Shown: positions 9,507-18,648 of the stretch, one piece after another
Numbering within the stretch: the first letter of the stretch is position 1
How the letters are laid out: each line of letters begins with the position of its first letter
Source: Clostridia bacterium
Lineage (GTDB): Bacteria; Bacillota; Clostridia; TANB77; CAG-508
NCBI GenBank assembly: GCA_022796855.1
Contig: JAAWJM010000023.1
Location: 1-34,831 of the forward strand
DNA: 34,831 nucleotides
Direction: 5' to 3'
Notes under the pieces: model-generated
Told to the model about the DNA's origin: nothing
What the model saw: only the letters and a program-made list of their open reading frames with translations
Databases searched by the model: none
Translations under genes and position numbers: made by a program

Positions 9507-9596
9507 TTATGGTATTTTATTTTTAACGATAGTATTTCCAAGTGTTATGTTCGTTAAACTTGCAATTACTTCCATTTTGTTTACTTCATTTTCCAA
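9507..9596 (-). CDS. Possible 29-residue leader ORF upstream of the cohesin gene
   Basis: In the long 5' leader of the cohesin mRNA, a TTG codon preceded by AAAGGAAAGTGAT opens a 29-codon frame (begins LENEVNKMEVIAS, ends VKNKIP). It has no recognised family. The rest of 9422-9726 holds the promoter and a short inverted repeat; I see no known riboswitch. Treat it as a candidate leader peptide only. Confidence 0.25.
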   Translation of the reverse strand: MENEVNKMEVIASLTNITLGNTIVKNKIP

Positions 9597-9635
9597 ATCA
9601 CTTTCCTTTCTTTTTGATTATTCATAAACATAATC

Positions 9636-9665
9636 ATTATAGCATGGAAAATTTCGCCAAGTCAA
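9636..9665 (-). promoter_or_regulatory. Strong sigma-A type promoter of the cohesin gene
   Basis: -35 TTGACT (9660-9665), 18-bp spacer, -10 TATAAT (9636-9641). The predicted leader before the cohesin ATG is about 210 nt. Confidence 0.7.
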
Positions 9666-9693
9666 CGATTTTTGTATTACGTTTTGGTTACTT

Positions 9694-9712
9694 ATGTTAC
9701 AAAAATGTAACA
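9694..9712. promoter_or_regulatory. Inverted repeat between tcdA and the cohesin promoter
   Basis: ATGTTAC (9694-9700) and GTAACAT (9706-9712) flank a 5-nt spacer, about 28 bp upstream of the cohesin -35 box. With no U-tract it looks more like an operator than a terminator, but either is possible. Confidence 0.35.
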
Positions 9713-9726
9713 TTTAGCAATTTTTT

Positions 9727-10431
9727 TCATTGTCTAAGTAGCTCTTTTACAACTTCCCCTACTAAAATTAGTCCTGCAACAGAAGGGACGAATGAAATGC
9801 TAGCTGGTGTTTGTTTTTTTGCTGTTTCGTTTTCTTTGTTTTTATTGACAATTGGCTCTTCTTTTGAGTAGACTACTTTTAAGGCAGGGATATTTCTCTT
9901 TTTTAGTTCTTTTCTCATTACTTTCGCAAGTGGGCAAACACTCGTGTGATAGATATCTTCTACTTCGAATTTGGTTGGGTCTAGTTTGTTACCTGTTCCC
10001 ATACACGATATGATTGGAATTTGTAACTCATTTGCTTGTACTACTAATTCAATTTTTGCACTTACGGTATCTATTGCATCAATAACATAGGAAATGGAAT
10101 TATCTAGTATGCCTTTACTTTGTTTTGTAAAAAATTCTTGTTTGGTTTCTACTTTTGCAAACGGATTAATCTCTAAAATTCTTGTTTTAGCAACTTCTAC
10201 TTTTGGTTTGCCAATGGTTTTTGTCGTTGCTAAGATTTGTCTATTGATATTGGTTTCTTCTATGGTATCATGGTCAACTAGGATAAATTGACCAACTCCT
10301 ACTCTTGCTAATGCTTCTACAACATAGGAGCCGACTCCTCCCATTCCGAAAATAGCGACTTTTGCCTTTTGTAGTTTTTTCATCCCGTCTTCTCCAATTA
10401 ATAATTCTGTTCTTGAAAATTGATTTAGCAT
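9727..10431 (-). CDS. tcdA: tRNA threonylcarbamoyladenosine dehydratase (TcdA, ThiF/E1-like)
   Basis: ATP-dependent cyclisation of t6A37 to ct6A in ANN-decoding tRNAs. The 234-residue protein has the E1-like nucleotide-binding loop GMGGVGSYVVEAL near residues 30-42, the acidic VDHDTIEETNINRQ segment, and C-P-L-A-K-V-M-R-K-E, the YgdL/CsdL signature. The start is ATG at 10431, behind AGGAGG. A longer frame to 10530 would translate a palindromic intergenic repeat and contains CGG and other unusual codons, so I reject it. It follows mnmA on the same strand. TcdA proteins often cooperate with sulfur-relay enzymes, which fits the adjacent suf/mnmA genes. Confidence 0.9.
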   Translation of the reverse strand: MLNQFSRTELLIGEDGMKKLQKAKVAIFGMGGVGSYVVEALARVGVGQFILVDHDTIEETNINRQILATTKTIGKPKVEVAKTRILEINPFAKVETKQEFFTKQSKGILDNSISYVIDAIDTVSAKIELVVQANELQIPIISCMGTGNKLDPTKFEVEDIYHTSVCPLAKVMRKELKKRNIPALKVVYSKEEPIVNKNKENETAKKQTPASISFVPSVAGLILVGEVVKELLRQ

Positions 10432-10449
10432 GGTTTTGTTTCCTCCTAT

Positions 10450-10503
10450 TAAGAACCCCCAGTCACGCTCCCGCGTGCCAACCCCCTTGTTAAAGGGGCT
10501 TTC
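10450..10503. repeat. Two-hairpin palindromic intergenic repeat, copy 1
   Basis: TAAGAACCCCC-AGTC outer motif, an inner CACGC-TCCC-GCGTG hairpin, then CCCCCTT-GTT-AAAGGGG. It is the inverted relative of 12256-12307. It sits between mnmA and tcdA and is more GC-rich than its surroundings. Confidence 0.65.
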
Positions 10504-10547
10504 TTGCAAGGCTTCGTGAGGCTTTTGCAATAAAATTAGTTTAACAC

Positions 10548-11603
10548 TTATTTCATAATCTTTCCTCCACCTAAAACAATGTCTTGTATGTAAAATACGG
10601 CGGATTGTCCTGGGGTGATTGCTCTTTGTGGTTCTTCAAAAATGACTTTTATTTTGTCTTGTTCTTGCTTTATGTTTGCTTTTGCTTGTTTTGAGGAGTA
10701 TCGTGTTTTTACAGTTACTTCTGTCCAGTTTGGTATACTATCTACTAGTAGTAAATTGATGTCGGAAACAGTAATTTCTTTTTGGTAAAGTTCGCTTTCT
10801 TCTCCGACAATCACTTCGTTTTTATTTGGGTTAAAACCTAGTACGAAAAGGGGTACTGGGTTGGATATTCCTAGTCCTTTTCGTTGTCCGATGGTGTAGT
10901 TATATAATCCTGTATGGGTGCCCAAAATGGTGCCTTGTTTGTTTACGATGTTTCCTTTTTTTGGGGTTAGTCCAGAATTGGTTTCTAGGAATTTTTTGTA
11001 GTTTCCGTCTGGAATAAAGCAGATGTCTTCGCTATCTGGTTTGTTTGCCACCTTTAGGTTATGGTTTCTTGCAATTTGTCTTATTTCTTCTTTGTTAGGA
11101 AAGTCGGAAAGTGGAAATAGGACATGTTCGATTATGTGTTTTGGTAGGTTCCATAACACATAGCTTTGGTCTTTTTTTCCGGCGTTTGATTGTTTTAGTA
11201 CCCATTTTTGGTATTGTGTGTGATATTCGGTTTTTGCATAGTGTCCTGTGGCAATGTAGTTACAGCCTAATTCTTGTGCTTTTTCGTACATGAAACCGAA
11301 TTTTAGGTATTTGTTACATTCAATGCAAGGGTTTGGGGTTTGGCAGTTTGCATAGGTGTTTATGAAGTTGTCTATTACATGAGTTTTGAAAATGTCTTTA
11401 CAATTGTATGTGATATGTGGGATACCGATTTGGTTACATACATTTTTGGCATCTAAGTAGGTATTTTGGTTACAGCAACTACTGCCTGCGTATAGCTCTA
11501 GTGTGGTTCCAATAACTTCGTAGCCTTGCTCTTTTAGAAGAAGAGCTGATACGCTACTGTCCACCCCTCCGCTCATTCCTAATAATACTTTTTTGTTTTC
11601 CAT
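10548..11603 (-). CDS. mnmA: tRNA-specific 2-thiouridylase MnmA
   Basis: Thiolates U34 in the wobble position of tRNA Lys, Glu and Gln, using persulfide sulfur from a cysteine desulfurase. The 351-residue length matches the family. The PP-loop GMSGGVDSS is at 9-17. The catalytic cysteines are Cys93 (NPCIECN) and Cys195 (SEDICFIPDG), equivalent to the E. coli pair. The C-terminal beta-barrel ends with AVFYIQDIVLGGGKI. The ATG follows AAGGAAAT. It is downstream of sufU and sufS, consistent with sulfur supply from SufS. No shift site is present. Confidence 0.95.
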   Translation of the reverse strand: MENKKVLLGMSGGVDSSVSALLLKEQGYEVIGTTLELYAGSSCCNQNTYLDAKNVCNQIGIPHITYNCKDIFKTHVIDNFINTYANCQTPNPCIECNKYLKFGFMYEKAQELGCNYIATGHYAKTEYHTQYQKWVLKQSNAGKKDQSYVLWNLPKHIIEHVLFPLSDFPNKEEIRQIARNHNLKVANKPDSEDICFIPDGNYKKFLETNSGLTPKKGNIVNKQGTILGTHTGLYNYTIGQRKGLGISNPVPLFVLGFNPNKNEVIVGEESELYQKEITVSDINLLLVDSIPNWTEVTVKTRYSSKQAKANIKQEQDKIKVIFEEPQRAITPGQSAVFYIQDIVLGGGKIMK

Positions 11604-11642
11604 TTTCTTATTTCCTTTTTTCTATAAATTTTCGCTCCCAGA

Positions 11643-11732
11643 GGATAATGTTTTTATTTTTATTCGGTTCGACACTCGTAACTGCCACTTGGGACTCCGC
11701 GTTCTCACCTACTAAAAATAAAAACATTATCC
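11643..11732. repeat. Perfect 20-bp inverted repeat with a 50-nt structured loop
   Basis: Arms 11643-11662 and 11713-11732 are exact reverse complements (GGATAATGTTTTTATTTTTA and its complement). The 50-nt loop is GC-richer than its surroundings, with TTCGGTTCGACACTCGT and GGGACTCCGCG motifs. It lies between sufU and mnmA and codes for nothing convincing. It could be a dispersed small non-autonomous element, an RNA structure or a bidirectional terminator. Confidence 0.6.
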
Positions 11733-11756
11733 TTTTCACGCTAGTAAGAGCAAGAA

Positions 11757-12191
11757 TTATGGCTTTTGATTTAACATGTCTTCTAGGGTGTACCATGCAA
11801 GGAGAGCACATTTTACTCTTGCTGGCATGTTAGATACATTTCTAAAAGCAATGGCATCTTCTATTTTTTCTAGTTCTTCTTCGTTTGTAGTTTCTCGTTT
11901 TATCATTTTAATAAAAGTTTTAATGATGTCTTTTGCTTGTTCTATGGTTTTTCCCTTTAGAGTGTCTATCATAATAGAGGTAGAGGCTTGCGATATGGCA
12001 CAACCATGCCCTGTAAAAGCCATGTCTTCTATGGTATCTCCATCTAATTTTATCTCTAGAGTAATTTCGTCTCCACAGTTTGGATTGTGTCCTAATTTAC
12101 ACTCATCTGGTGCTTCTAAATTTCTTTTGTGGTACGAATTCATGCTGTGCTCCATGATTAATTCATTATAAATTTGTGTTAAATCTTCCAT
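11757..12191 (-). CDS. sufU: Iron-sulfur assembly sulfurtransferase SufU
   Basis: Zinc-dependent sulfur acceptor for SufS, replacing SufE in most Bacillota. The 144-residue protein has Cys in NPNCGDEI, Cys in GHGCAISQAS and Cys in ARVKCALLAW, the three conserved cysteines of the family. The second of two adjacent ATGs, at 12191, is chosen because GGAGGAA overlaps the more upstream TTG. It follows sufS after 113 nt containing a palindromic repeat. It is the only suf gene here without a CGG shift site. Confidence 0.92.
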   Translation of the reverse strand: MEDLTQIYNELIMEHSMNSYHKRNLEAPDECKLGHNPNCGDEITLEIKLDGDTIEDMAFTGHGCAISQASTSIMIDTLKGKTIEQAKDIIKTFIKMIKRETTNEEELEKIEDAIAFRNVSNMPARVKCALLAWYTLEDMLNQKP

Positions 12192-12255
12192 CATTTCCTC
12201 CAATTCGTTTTATAGGATTTACCTTTGTCTTTGTACTATATTAAAATAGTAGCAT

Positions 12256-12304
12256 AAAGGCCCCTTTACGTAAGGGGGCTGTCGCCGCTAGGCGACTGGG
12301 GTTC

Positions 12305-12307
<3 letters not shown>
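12256..12307. repeat. Two-hairpin palindromic intergenic repeat, copy 2
   Basis: Contains CCCCTTTACGTAAGGGG and a GTCGCC-GCTA-GGCGAC hairpin, with the outer CCAGTC/TTCTTA motifs of copy 1 in inverse orientation. The inner hairpin differs in sequence from copy 1 but keeps its pairing. It overlaps the sufS stop codon. Confidence 0.65.
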
Positions 12308-13524
<1,217 letters not shown>

Positions 13525-13533
13525 AATTTCTCC

Positions 13534-14605
13534 TTAATCTAATCTCTCATCTATTTTTTGTAAAATTTGCTCTTTTAATTCCTTATTTTCAATACTTTCG
13601 ATGATTTTGTTAAATCTTGCTCTTACCATTAGCTTCATGGCTTCTTTTTTTTCGAAACCTCGGCTCATGATGTAAAATAACTCCTTGTCTCCTATTTTTC
13701 CGGGCAGAGGAAGAATGATTTCCTTCTACTTCTTCTTCGGAACATAGTAGCATTGGTAAGGCTAGCGATTTTGCGGTATCGGATAATAGCATACAATTTT
13801 CGTTTTCATTTCCAGTGGCTTTTTTGCAACCTTTTTTGAAATCGATGGTGCCTTTGAAATGCTTTTTTGCTTTGTCCTTTAGCGCTCCTTCTACTTGTAT
13901 ATCGATATTTGATTTTTCACCTCGTAGTTCTCCAATATAGTTTAGGTCGAAAAGTTGGTTTTCTTTTCCTAGATAGATGGTATTTAGGATATTATTTGAG
14001 GACTTTCCTAATAGATTTGAATAGTAATTGGTAATGCTATTTTTACCACCAAAATCGATAATGGTATAATTTACTTTTGCATTTTCTTCTAGGGTATTTT
14101 CGATGCTCATGAAGTGATTGGATGTTGCATTCATAAAGTTTACAAGAATAATATGTAGGTTTGCATTTTTCTTTGCCTGTACCTGAAGCACTCCATTATG
14201 AAATGCTTGTATGTCTTGTTTTGTTTCATATTGAAGTACAAGGGTTGCTTTTGTACCCTCATTTGCTTGAATTTCAATTTGGTCTACTAACTGCCTGTTA
14301 TTTTCATCAAGCAAAAACTTCATTTGCATTTCGGAACCTGTCATATGATTGGTGGTTATTTTTAATCTCTGGTTTGCCGATTTTGCAACTTGGGCTTTAA
14401 GTTCTTCTCCCAAACCATAAACCAATTCACAAGATTTCATTTCCATACTTTGATTAACATCAATTTTATCTTTTTCGTAAGTCATTTCTACATTACGAAA
14501 TTCCCCAATTTCTTTCGGTATTTGCACATCATCTAATTTTATATTATTAATATTAAAATTTCTCGACGTTCTTACTGGTGTTTCGTTTAATTTTAAGTTT
14601 GACAT
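13534..14605 (-). CDS. sufD: Fe-S scaffold subunit SufD, needs one +1 shift
   Basis: Subunit of the SufBCD scaffold, recognised by the beta-helix core and the C-terminal SufB/SufD signature. With the shift at 13700-13702 it is 356 residues. EEVEGNHSSSA joins to GKIGDKELFYIMSRGFEKKE, matching the family consensus H-x-x-x-x-G-K-I-x-x-x-x-L-F-Y-x-M-S-R-G. It ends IDERLD, nine bases before the sufS ATG. The start ATG at 14605 has GAAAGGAAAG upstream. Without the shift the C-terminal helical domain that contacts SufC would be missing. The preceding gap to sufB carries a short palindromic repeat. Confidence 0.94.
13700..13702 (-). other. +1 shift site 5 (SufD): GCC-C-GGA
   Basis: In-frame CGG within CCCGG, so the extra C is one of 13702-13704. 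Skipping one C gives HSSSA-GKIGDKELFY, with the conserved glycine of the SufB/D family. Confidence 0.93.
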
Positions 14606-14630
14606 AGCTTTCCTTTCTAAATTTCATACT

Positions 14631-14653
14631 AAAGGCCCCCTTAGGGGTTCTTT
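14631..14653. repeat. Partial palindromic repeat, copy 3
   Basis: AAAGGCCCCCTTAGGGGTTCTT matches the outer arms of the 12256-12307 repeat but lacks its inner hairpin. It lies between sufB and sufD and touches the sufB stop. Confidence 0.5.
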
Positions 14654-16054
14654 CACCCAATGGCTCCCTCTAGTTCCAAATTAATAAGATTATTCATTTC
14701 TACTGCATATTCAACTGGTAATTCTTTTGAAATCGGATAGGCAAATCCTCTTACTATCATTGCTTTTGCGTCTTCTTCGGATAATCCTCTACTCATTAGA
14801 TAAAAAATCGTTTTATCACTAATTTTTCCGATTTTGGCTTCGTGTGAGAATTCGACTTCATCAGTCCTTATGTCATTTACTGGTATGGTATCGGAAATGG
14901 ACTTATCGTCTAGCATAAGGGATTCACAAGATACGCTCGATTTTGAGCCTTCTGCATTTTCGTTTATGCGAACCAAGGAACGATAGGTGCATTTTCCTCC
15001 ATTTTTGGAAATGGATTTGGCATTTACGACACTTGAAGTATTTTTGGCATTGTGAATGACTTTAAAGCCATTATCTAGGTTTTGTCCTCCTCCTGCAAAG
15101 GAAATTCCAGTATATTCGGATTTTGCTCCTTCTCCATTTAAAATACTCATTGGGTATAGCATCGAGATTTTCGAACCAAAGGAACCGTGATACCCAGTCC
15201 ATTTTTGCATTTTTTCCAACAATGGCTTTTTTGGTGTTTAGATTTAGCATGTTTTTGGACCAATTTTCAATGGTAGAATATCGTAAATAGGCATTGTCTT
15301 TTACATATAATTCCACACAACCTGCATGTAGATTTACTTTGTTGTATTTTGGAGCACTACATCCTTCGATAAAGTGAAGACTTGCTCCTTCGTCTACAAT
15401 AATAAGAGTGTGTTCAAATTGCCCAGATTCTGGAGAATTTAAACGAAAATACGATTGTAGGGGAATGTCTACTTTTACGCCTTTTGGTACATATACAAAA
15501 GACCCACCTGACCACACGGCTCCATGTAGGGCTACAAATTTATGGTCATGTACTGGTACGCATTTCATAAAATGTTCTTTTACTAAATCTGGGTATTTTT
15601 TTAAGGCACTTTCCATATCCGTATAAATAACACCTTGCTTAATTAATTCCTGTTTCATACTATGGTAGACTACTTCGGAATCATACTGTGCTCCTACTCC
15701 TGCTAGCGACTCTTTTTCCGCTTCTGGAATCCCTAGTTTATCAAAGGTGTTTTTAATGTCTTCTGGCACATCTTCCCAAGATGTATTTAAGTTTGTTTTT
15801 GGCTTTACATAGGTTGCAATTTCATTCATGTCTAGTTCTGATAAATCTGGCCCCCATGTAGGAAGTTCTAAGCTGTTATATACTTCTAACGCCTTCATAC
15901 GAAACTCTTTCATCCATTTTGGGTCATCTTTTTGTTTGGAAATTTCTTCTATAATTTCAGGCGTTAACCCTTTTTTTATTTTAAAATCATAATCGTCTTG
16001 ATTTTTGATGTCATAGATATTACGATTAATTTCATCTAATTTTGTTTTACTCAT
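14653..16054 (-). CDS. sufB: Fe-S scaffold subunit SufB, needs one +1 shift
   Basis: Main scaffold subunit on which Fe-S clusters are built. The shift at 15185-15187 gives 466 residues, the normal SufB size. Visible SufB features include GLTPEIIEEISKQKDDPKWM near the N-terminus, SGGSFVYVPKGVKVDIPLQ, and HFIEGCSAP. AKMDWVS joins to GSFGSKISMLYP across the shift (family: M-x-W-V-x-G-x-x-G-S-K). The C-terminus has KIGKISDKTIFYLMSRGLSEEDA. RBS GAAAGGAAAC lies before ATG at 16054. The gene is separated from sufC by 310 bp that carry a small gene on the other strand, so sufB may have its own promoter in 16055-16130. Confidence 0.95.
15185..15187 (-). other. +1 shift site 6 (SufB): TCA-C-GGT
   Basis: In-frame CGG, extra C at 15187. 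The zero frame runs about 38 more codons into nonsense. Skipping the C restores MDWVS-GSFGSKI with an invariant glycine. Confidence 0.95.
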
Positions 16055-16074
16055 TCTCGTTTCCTTTCACTATA

Positions 16075-16103
16075 TTGTAATGTCACATAATTTGTGTTAT
16101 AAT
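16075..16103 (+). promoter_or_regulatory. Promoter of the small membrane-protein gene
   Basis: TTGTAA (16075-16080), 17-bp spacer, TATAAT (16098-16103), followed by AGGAGGT (16129-16135) and ATG at 16142. It has the same architecture as the promoter at 20407-20435. Confidence 0.75.
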
Positions 16104-16141
16104 GATTAATGCATTAACATAATTCTACAGGAGGTACCAAT

Positions 16142-16344
16142 ATGGCTGAATTCTTTGGAAGTGTGTTTGTCGCAAACATTGTTGTATTTGCTGTTGTTGT
16201 TTTTTTAATAGGCACACCATTTACGCTTTTTTAATCGCTTATGCGATTGAGGAAAAAGCAACTGCAATAGAAAAACATGCAAAATCAATGTCAAAAACTG
16301 CTACTGCCCTTGAAGAAATTAGCAAATGTATTACCCAAAGCTAG
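16142..16344 (+). pseudogene. Small membrane protein split by a T7 run (possible -1 frameshift or indel)
   Basis: From ATG at 16142 the zero frame gives MAEFFGSVFVANIVVFAVVV plus ten residues, then stops at TAA. The frame one base back is open from the same point and reads NRHTIYAFLIAYAIEEKAT, then a charged helix (AIEKHAKSMSKTATALEEIS) ending at TAG 16342-16344. Joined, this is a roughly 67-residue membrane helix plus amphipathic helix, typical of small phage or cell-envelope proteins; family not recognised. The junction is T-TTT-TTA in phase, the classical -1 slippery heptamer, but a lost T in the homopolymer explains it equally well. Promoter, RBS and terminator are all present. It sits between sufC and sufB on the opposite strand. 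No CGG is involved. Confidence 0.55.
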
Positions 16345-16368
16345 CTATTCATTTAGCTGGCTTTTTAT
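16337..16368 (+). terminator. Terminator of the small membrane-protein gene
   Basis: A 10-bp stem with one G-T pair (AAAGCTAGCT/AGCTGGCTTT) is followed by TTATTT on the plus strand. It overlaps the end of sufC on the other strand and may serve both directions. Confidence 0.65.
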
Positions 16369-17103
16369 TTATATCTTCCATACCCATTTTCTTCAATTTC
16401 TTTTGCAAGCTCTGCACTGCCTGTTTTTACAATTTGTCCATTTATTAATATGTGTACATAGTCTACTTTTAGACTGTGCAAAATTTTGGTGTTGTGGGTA
16501 ATGATTAGTACTGCGTTTTTGCTGTTTTTAAACATTTCAATTCCTTTGGATACGGTTTTGATGGCATCGACATCTAACCCAGAGTCGGTTTCATCTAGTA
16601 TGGCAAGTTTTGGGTTTAAGGTTAGCATTTGTAGGATTTCGTTTTTCTTTTTTTCTCCTCCGGAAAAACCGACATTTAGGCTTCTTTCCATATTTTTTGG
16701 ATTCATGTTTAATTCTTTCATGGAGTTTTCTAGTTCTTTTTTAAATTCAAATATTTTGACTGGTTTTCCTGTCACTTTATTTTTGGCATATTTTAAGAAA
16801 TTGGTAACACTCACTCCTGGTATTTCTTCTGGTGATTGAAAGGACATAAAAATTCCTTTTCTTGCAATTTCATCGGTCTTTTGGTTGGTAATGTCTTCTC
16901 CTTCAAAGAAAATATTTCCCTTATTTTTGGTGTATATGGGATTGTTTAGAATCGCGTTTGCTGTTGTGGTTTTTCCGTGAACCGTTTGGTCCCATAATGA
17001 CATGAATTTCTCCTGCATTTACACTTAAATTAATTCCTTTTAAAATCTCCTTTTGGTCTGCACTTACTTGCAAATCTTTTATTTCTAATAACTTCTTACT
17101 CAT
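16365..17103 (-). CDS. sufC: Fe-S assembly ATPase SufC, needs one +1 shift
   Basis: ABC-type ATPase of the SufBCD complex. Start placed at [14 protein letters not shown] (17103); the longer frame adds non-conserved residues. The shift at 16975-16977 falls inside Walker A: MGPNGS (to residue 42) joins to GKTTTANAI, giving G-P-N-G-S-G-K-T-T. The 245-residue product then has [14 protein letters not shown] (signature), [12 protein letters not shown] (Walker B and D-loop) and the H-loop [10 protein letters not shown]. An unshifted product ends 18 codons later with no ATPase site. It is the first suf enzyme gene after the DtxR-type regulator. Confidence 0.95.
16975..16977 (-). other. +1 shift site 7 (SufC Walker A): TCA-C-GGA
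   Basis: In-frame CGG, extra C at 16977. Skipping it yields GPNGS-GKTTT. The glycine is invariant in Walker A, so the decoded residue here must be Gly and no residue is added. Confidence 0.97.
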
Positions 17104-17224
17104 TTTCTCACAAATCCTCTTTCTACTTTTTAAGTTTTTCATTTTTTAGCCAAACTACATTTATTCCTCTATATTGTTTCTATTCTTAAATTTCTCTTAT
17201 GTTTATATTACTTTTCTTTTACCT

Positions 17225-17669
17225 TTATGTTGGCTTTCTTCTTACACAATTTCTACATTTTTCTTTTCCAATATCATAACCACAATCTAACTCATTGAGA
17301 CCTAATACTTTGTGAACATATTTAGCTAAGCTATTTGCTGTATCATCCGTTATGACTGATTTTATTTTTTCTGCTTCTTTTTTCGCCTCTTCCTTCTCTA
17401 AATTTAGTACATCTTTTAAAAATACATATACAATATCATAAGCCTCTAATACTTTTTTCGCTAGACTTTCTCCTTCTGGAGTTAATTCAATGGTACCATA
17501 GGCTTCATAATTTAATAACTTTTCCTTTTTTAAATGATTAATAGCTTTATTCACACTTGGTTTCGTACAATTCATTTTTTCTGCAATGTCAGTTACTCGT
17601 ATTTTTCCATTTCCGCATTTTTAATACATACATTGTTTTTAAATATTCCTCTAATGCTTTTGATATCAT
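17225..17669 (-). CDS. DtxR/MntR-family metal-dependent regulator, needs one +1 shift
   Basis: 147 residues with the shift at 17613-17615. MISKALEEYLKTMYVLKM joins to GNGKIRVTDIAEKM, followed by the recognition helix NCTKPSVNKAINHLKKEKLL and wing YGTIELTPEGESLAKKV, the winged-helix pattern of DtxR/MntR/IdeR regulators. A dimerisation region follows. The C-terminus, CGYDIGKEKCRNCVRR, carries three cysteines that could bind metal or an Fe-S cluster. Start ATG 17669 follows AAGGAAG. It lies directly upstream of sufC on the same strand, so it is a strong candidate for iron- or cluster-responsive control of suf. If unshifted, translation ends nine codons after the CGG, before the DNA-binding helix, so decoding at this site would decide whether any repressor is made. 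Confidence 0.88.
17613..17615 (-). other. +1 shift site 8 (DtxR-type regulator): ATG-C-GGA
   Basis: In-frame CGG, extra C at 17615. The zero frame reads RKWKNTSN then stops. Skipping the C gives GNGKIRVTDIAEKM, the start of the helix-turn-helix. Confidence 0.92.
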
Positions 17670-17762
17670 TTTCTTTCTTCCTTTTTCAAAAAGTTAGTTT
17701 CGGTTAACATTATATTACGTCTTTCTTTATTTGTCAAGGAAAAGTGGCATTTTTTCTATTAA

Positions 17763-17797
17763 AAATGAGCCTTGAAATATATATTCGAGGCTCACTT
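17763..17797 (-). terminator. Terminator of the Spo0A-like gene
   Basis: The stem pairs 17763-17775 with 17784-17797 (AGTGAGCCTCGAA with TTCAAGGCTCATT, one G-T pair) and is followed on the minus strand by TTTTTAATAG. It sits six bases past the stop of the 17803-18549 gene. Confidence 0.8.
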
Positions 17798-17802
17798 TTT
17801 CA

Positions 17803-18549
17803 CTAAAGCATCTTTTGTTCCTTTTCGTATTCTATCTTATCCCTTATTCTTTCTGCAATTGTAGCAATAAAACGTTTTGGCGTTACCTCTTCTACTTCTA
17901 CTACATAGAAATACGATTTGATTAGTTTTGTACTTGTAAATCTTTTAATCGAACGAACCATTTTTTCAATTGTCCATTTCACATTATCCCCATTAATTCC
18001 CTCTCTTTTTTCTGCCATAACTTGATACAAACCATGTGTCATGTCCTTTAGTAAAATTTCATTTTCTAAAGAAAGCAGAATTGCTTCTGCAATGTACTTA
18101 TATCCTTTGGTGGTTACATCAATATCAAATTTTCGCAGTTCCCCCTTAATCATATCTTCTTTGGTTCTTGGCATTGTTTCATATATGATTTTCTCAATTG
18201 TATGAATAATTGAATTAAACGGAAATGGCTTGTACAAAGTTTCATAAAAATATGTACTATACCTTTTTAATCGATTGACCAGCTTACCTTGTCCACTAAT
18301 AGCAATAATGTAAGGCAATGGCTTCTTACGTCTTTTCATATTTCGAAATACCTCAAAAGCATCTTCACTTTCTATTTCAAAATCCAACACTAAAATATCC
18401 TCTTGATCTAAATCAGATACTCTTGCCATTGCCTCCTGACTATTCACTGCCAAACTTGATAAATGTAATTTTGCTTCTTTTGCCATTAAATAGTTCCATA
18501 CTTTTCTTGTAAATTCCAAATTCTCTTGTAAAATAATTAAACGATTCAT
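17803..18549 (-). CDS. Spo0A-like response regulator
   Basis: 248 residues. Residues 1-115 form a receiver-like domain (begins MNRLIILQENLEF, central ILVLDFEIES, then YIIAISG and LYKPFPF with the conserved K-P). The acidic pocket at the N-terminus is degenerate: EN replaces the usual DD, so phosphorylation control may be altered. Residues 135-240 resemble the Spo0A C-terminal DNA-binding domain (TTKGYKYIAEAILLSLEN, then VKWTIEKMVRSIKRF). The family governs entry into sporulation. A perfect 0A box (TGTCGAA) lies upstream, suggesting self-regulation. It may be Spo0A itself or a diverged paralogue. Confidence 0.72.
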   Translation of the reverse strand: MNRLIILQENLEFTRKVWNYLMAKEAKLHLSSLAVNSQEAMARVSDLDQEDILVLDFEIESEDAFEVFRNMKRRKKPLPYIIAISGQGKLVNRLKRYSTYFYETLYKPFPFNSIIHTIEKIIYETMPRTKEDMIKGELRKFDIDVTTKGYKYIAEAILLSLENEILLKDMTHGLYQVMAEKREGINGDNVKWTIEKMVRSIKRFTSTKLIKSYFYVVEVEEVTPKRFIATIAERIRDKIEYEKEQKML

Positions 18550-18648
18550 AAAAATTCCTCCTATATTTTTTTCCCTTCACTATATAAGAGTCATTTTTTA
18601 CCCATTTCGTTACAAAAAAATGCAAATTTTTTTAATTTTTTTCAAATT

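Noticed and set aside
9422..9635. c-di-GMP riboswitch in the cohesin leader
   Set aside because: None of the conserved GEMM core motifs is present.
10432..10530. Longer tcdA start that would contain an in-frame CGG
   Set aside because: That stretch is the palindromic repeat. The true ATG at 10431 has AGGAGG directly upstream, and the extension has no resemblance to TcdA N-termini. It is therefore not an exception to the CGG rule.
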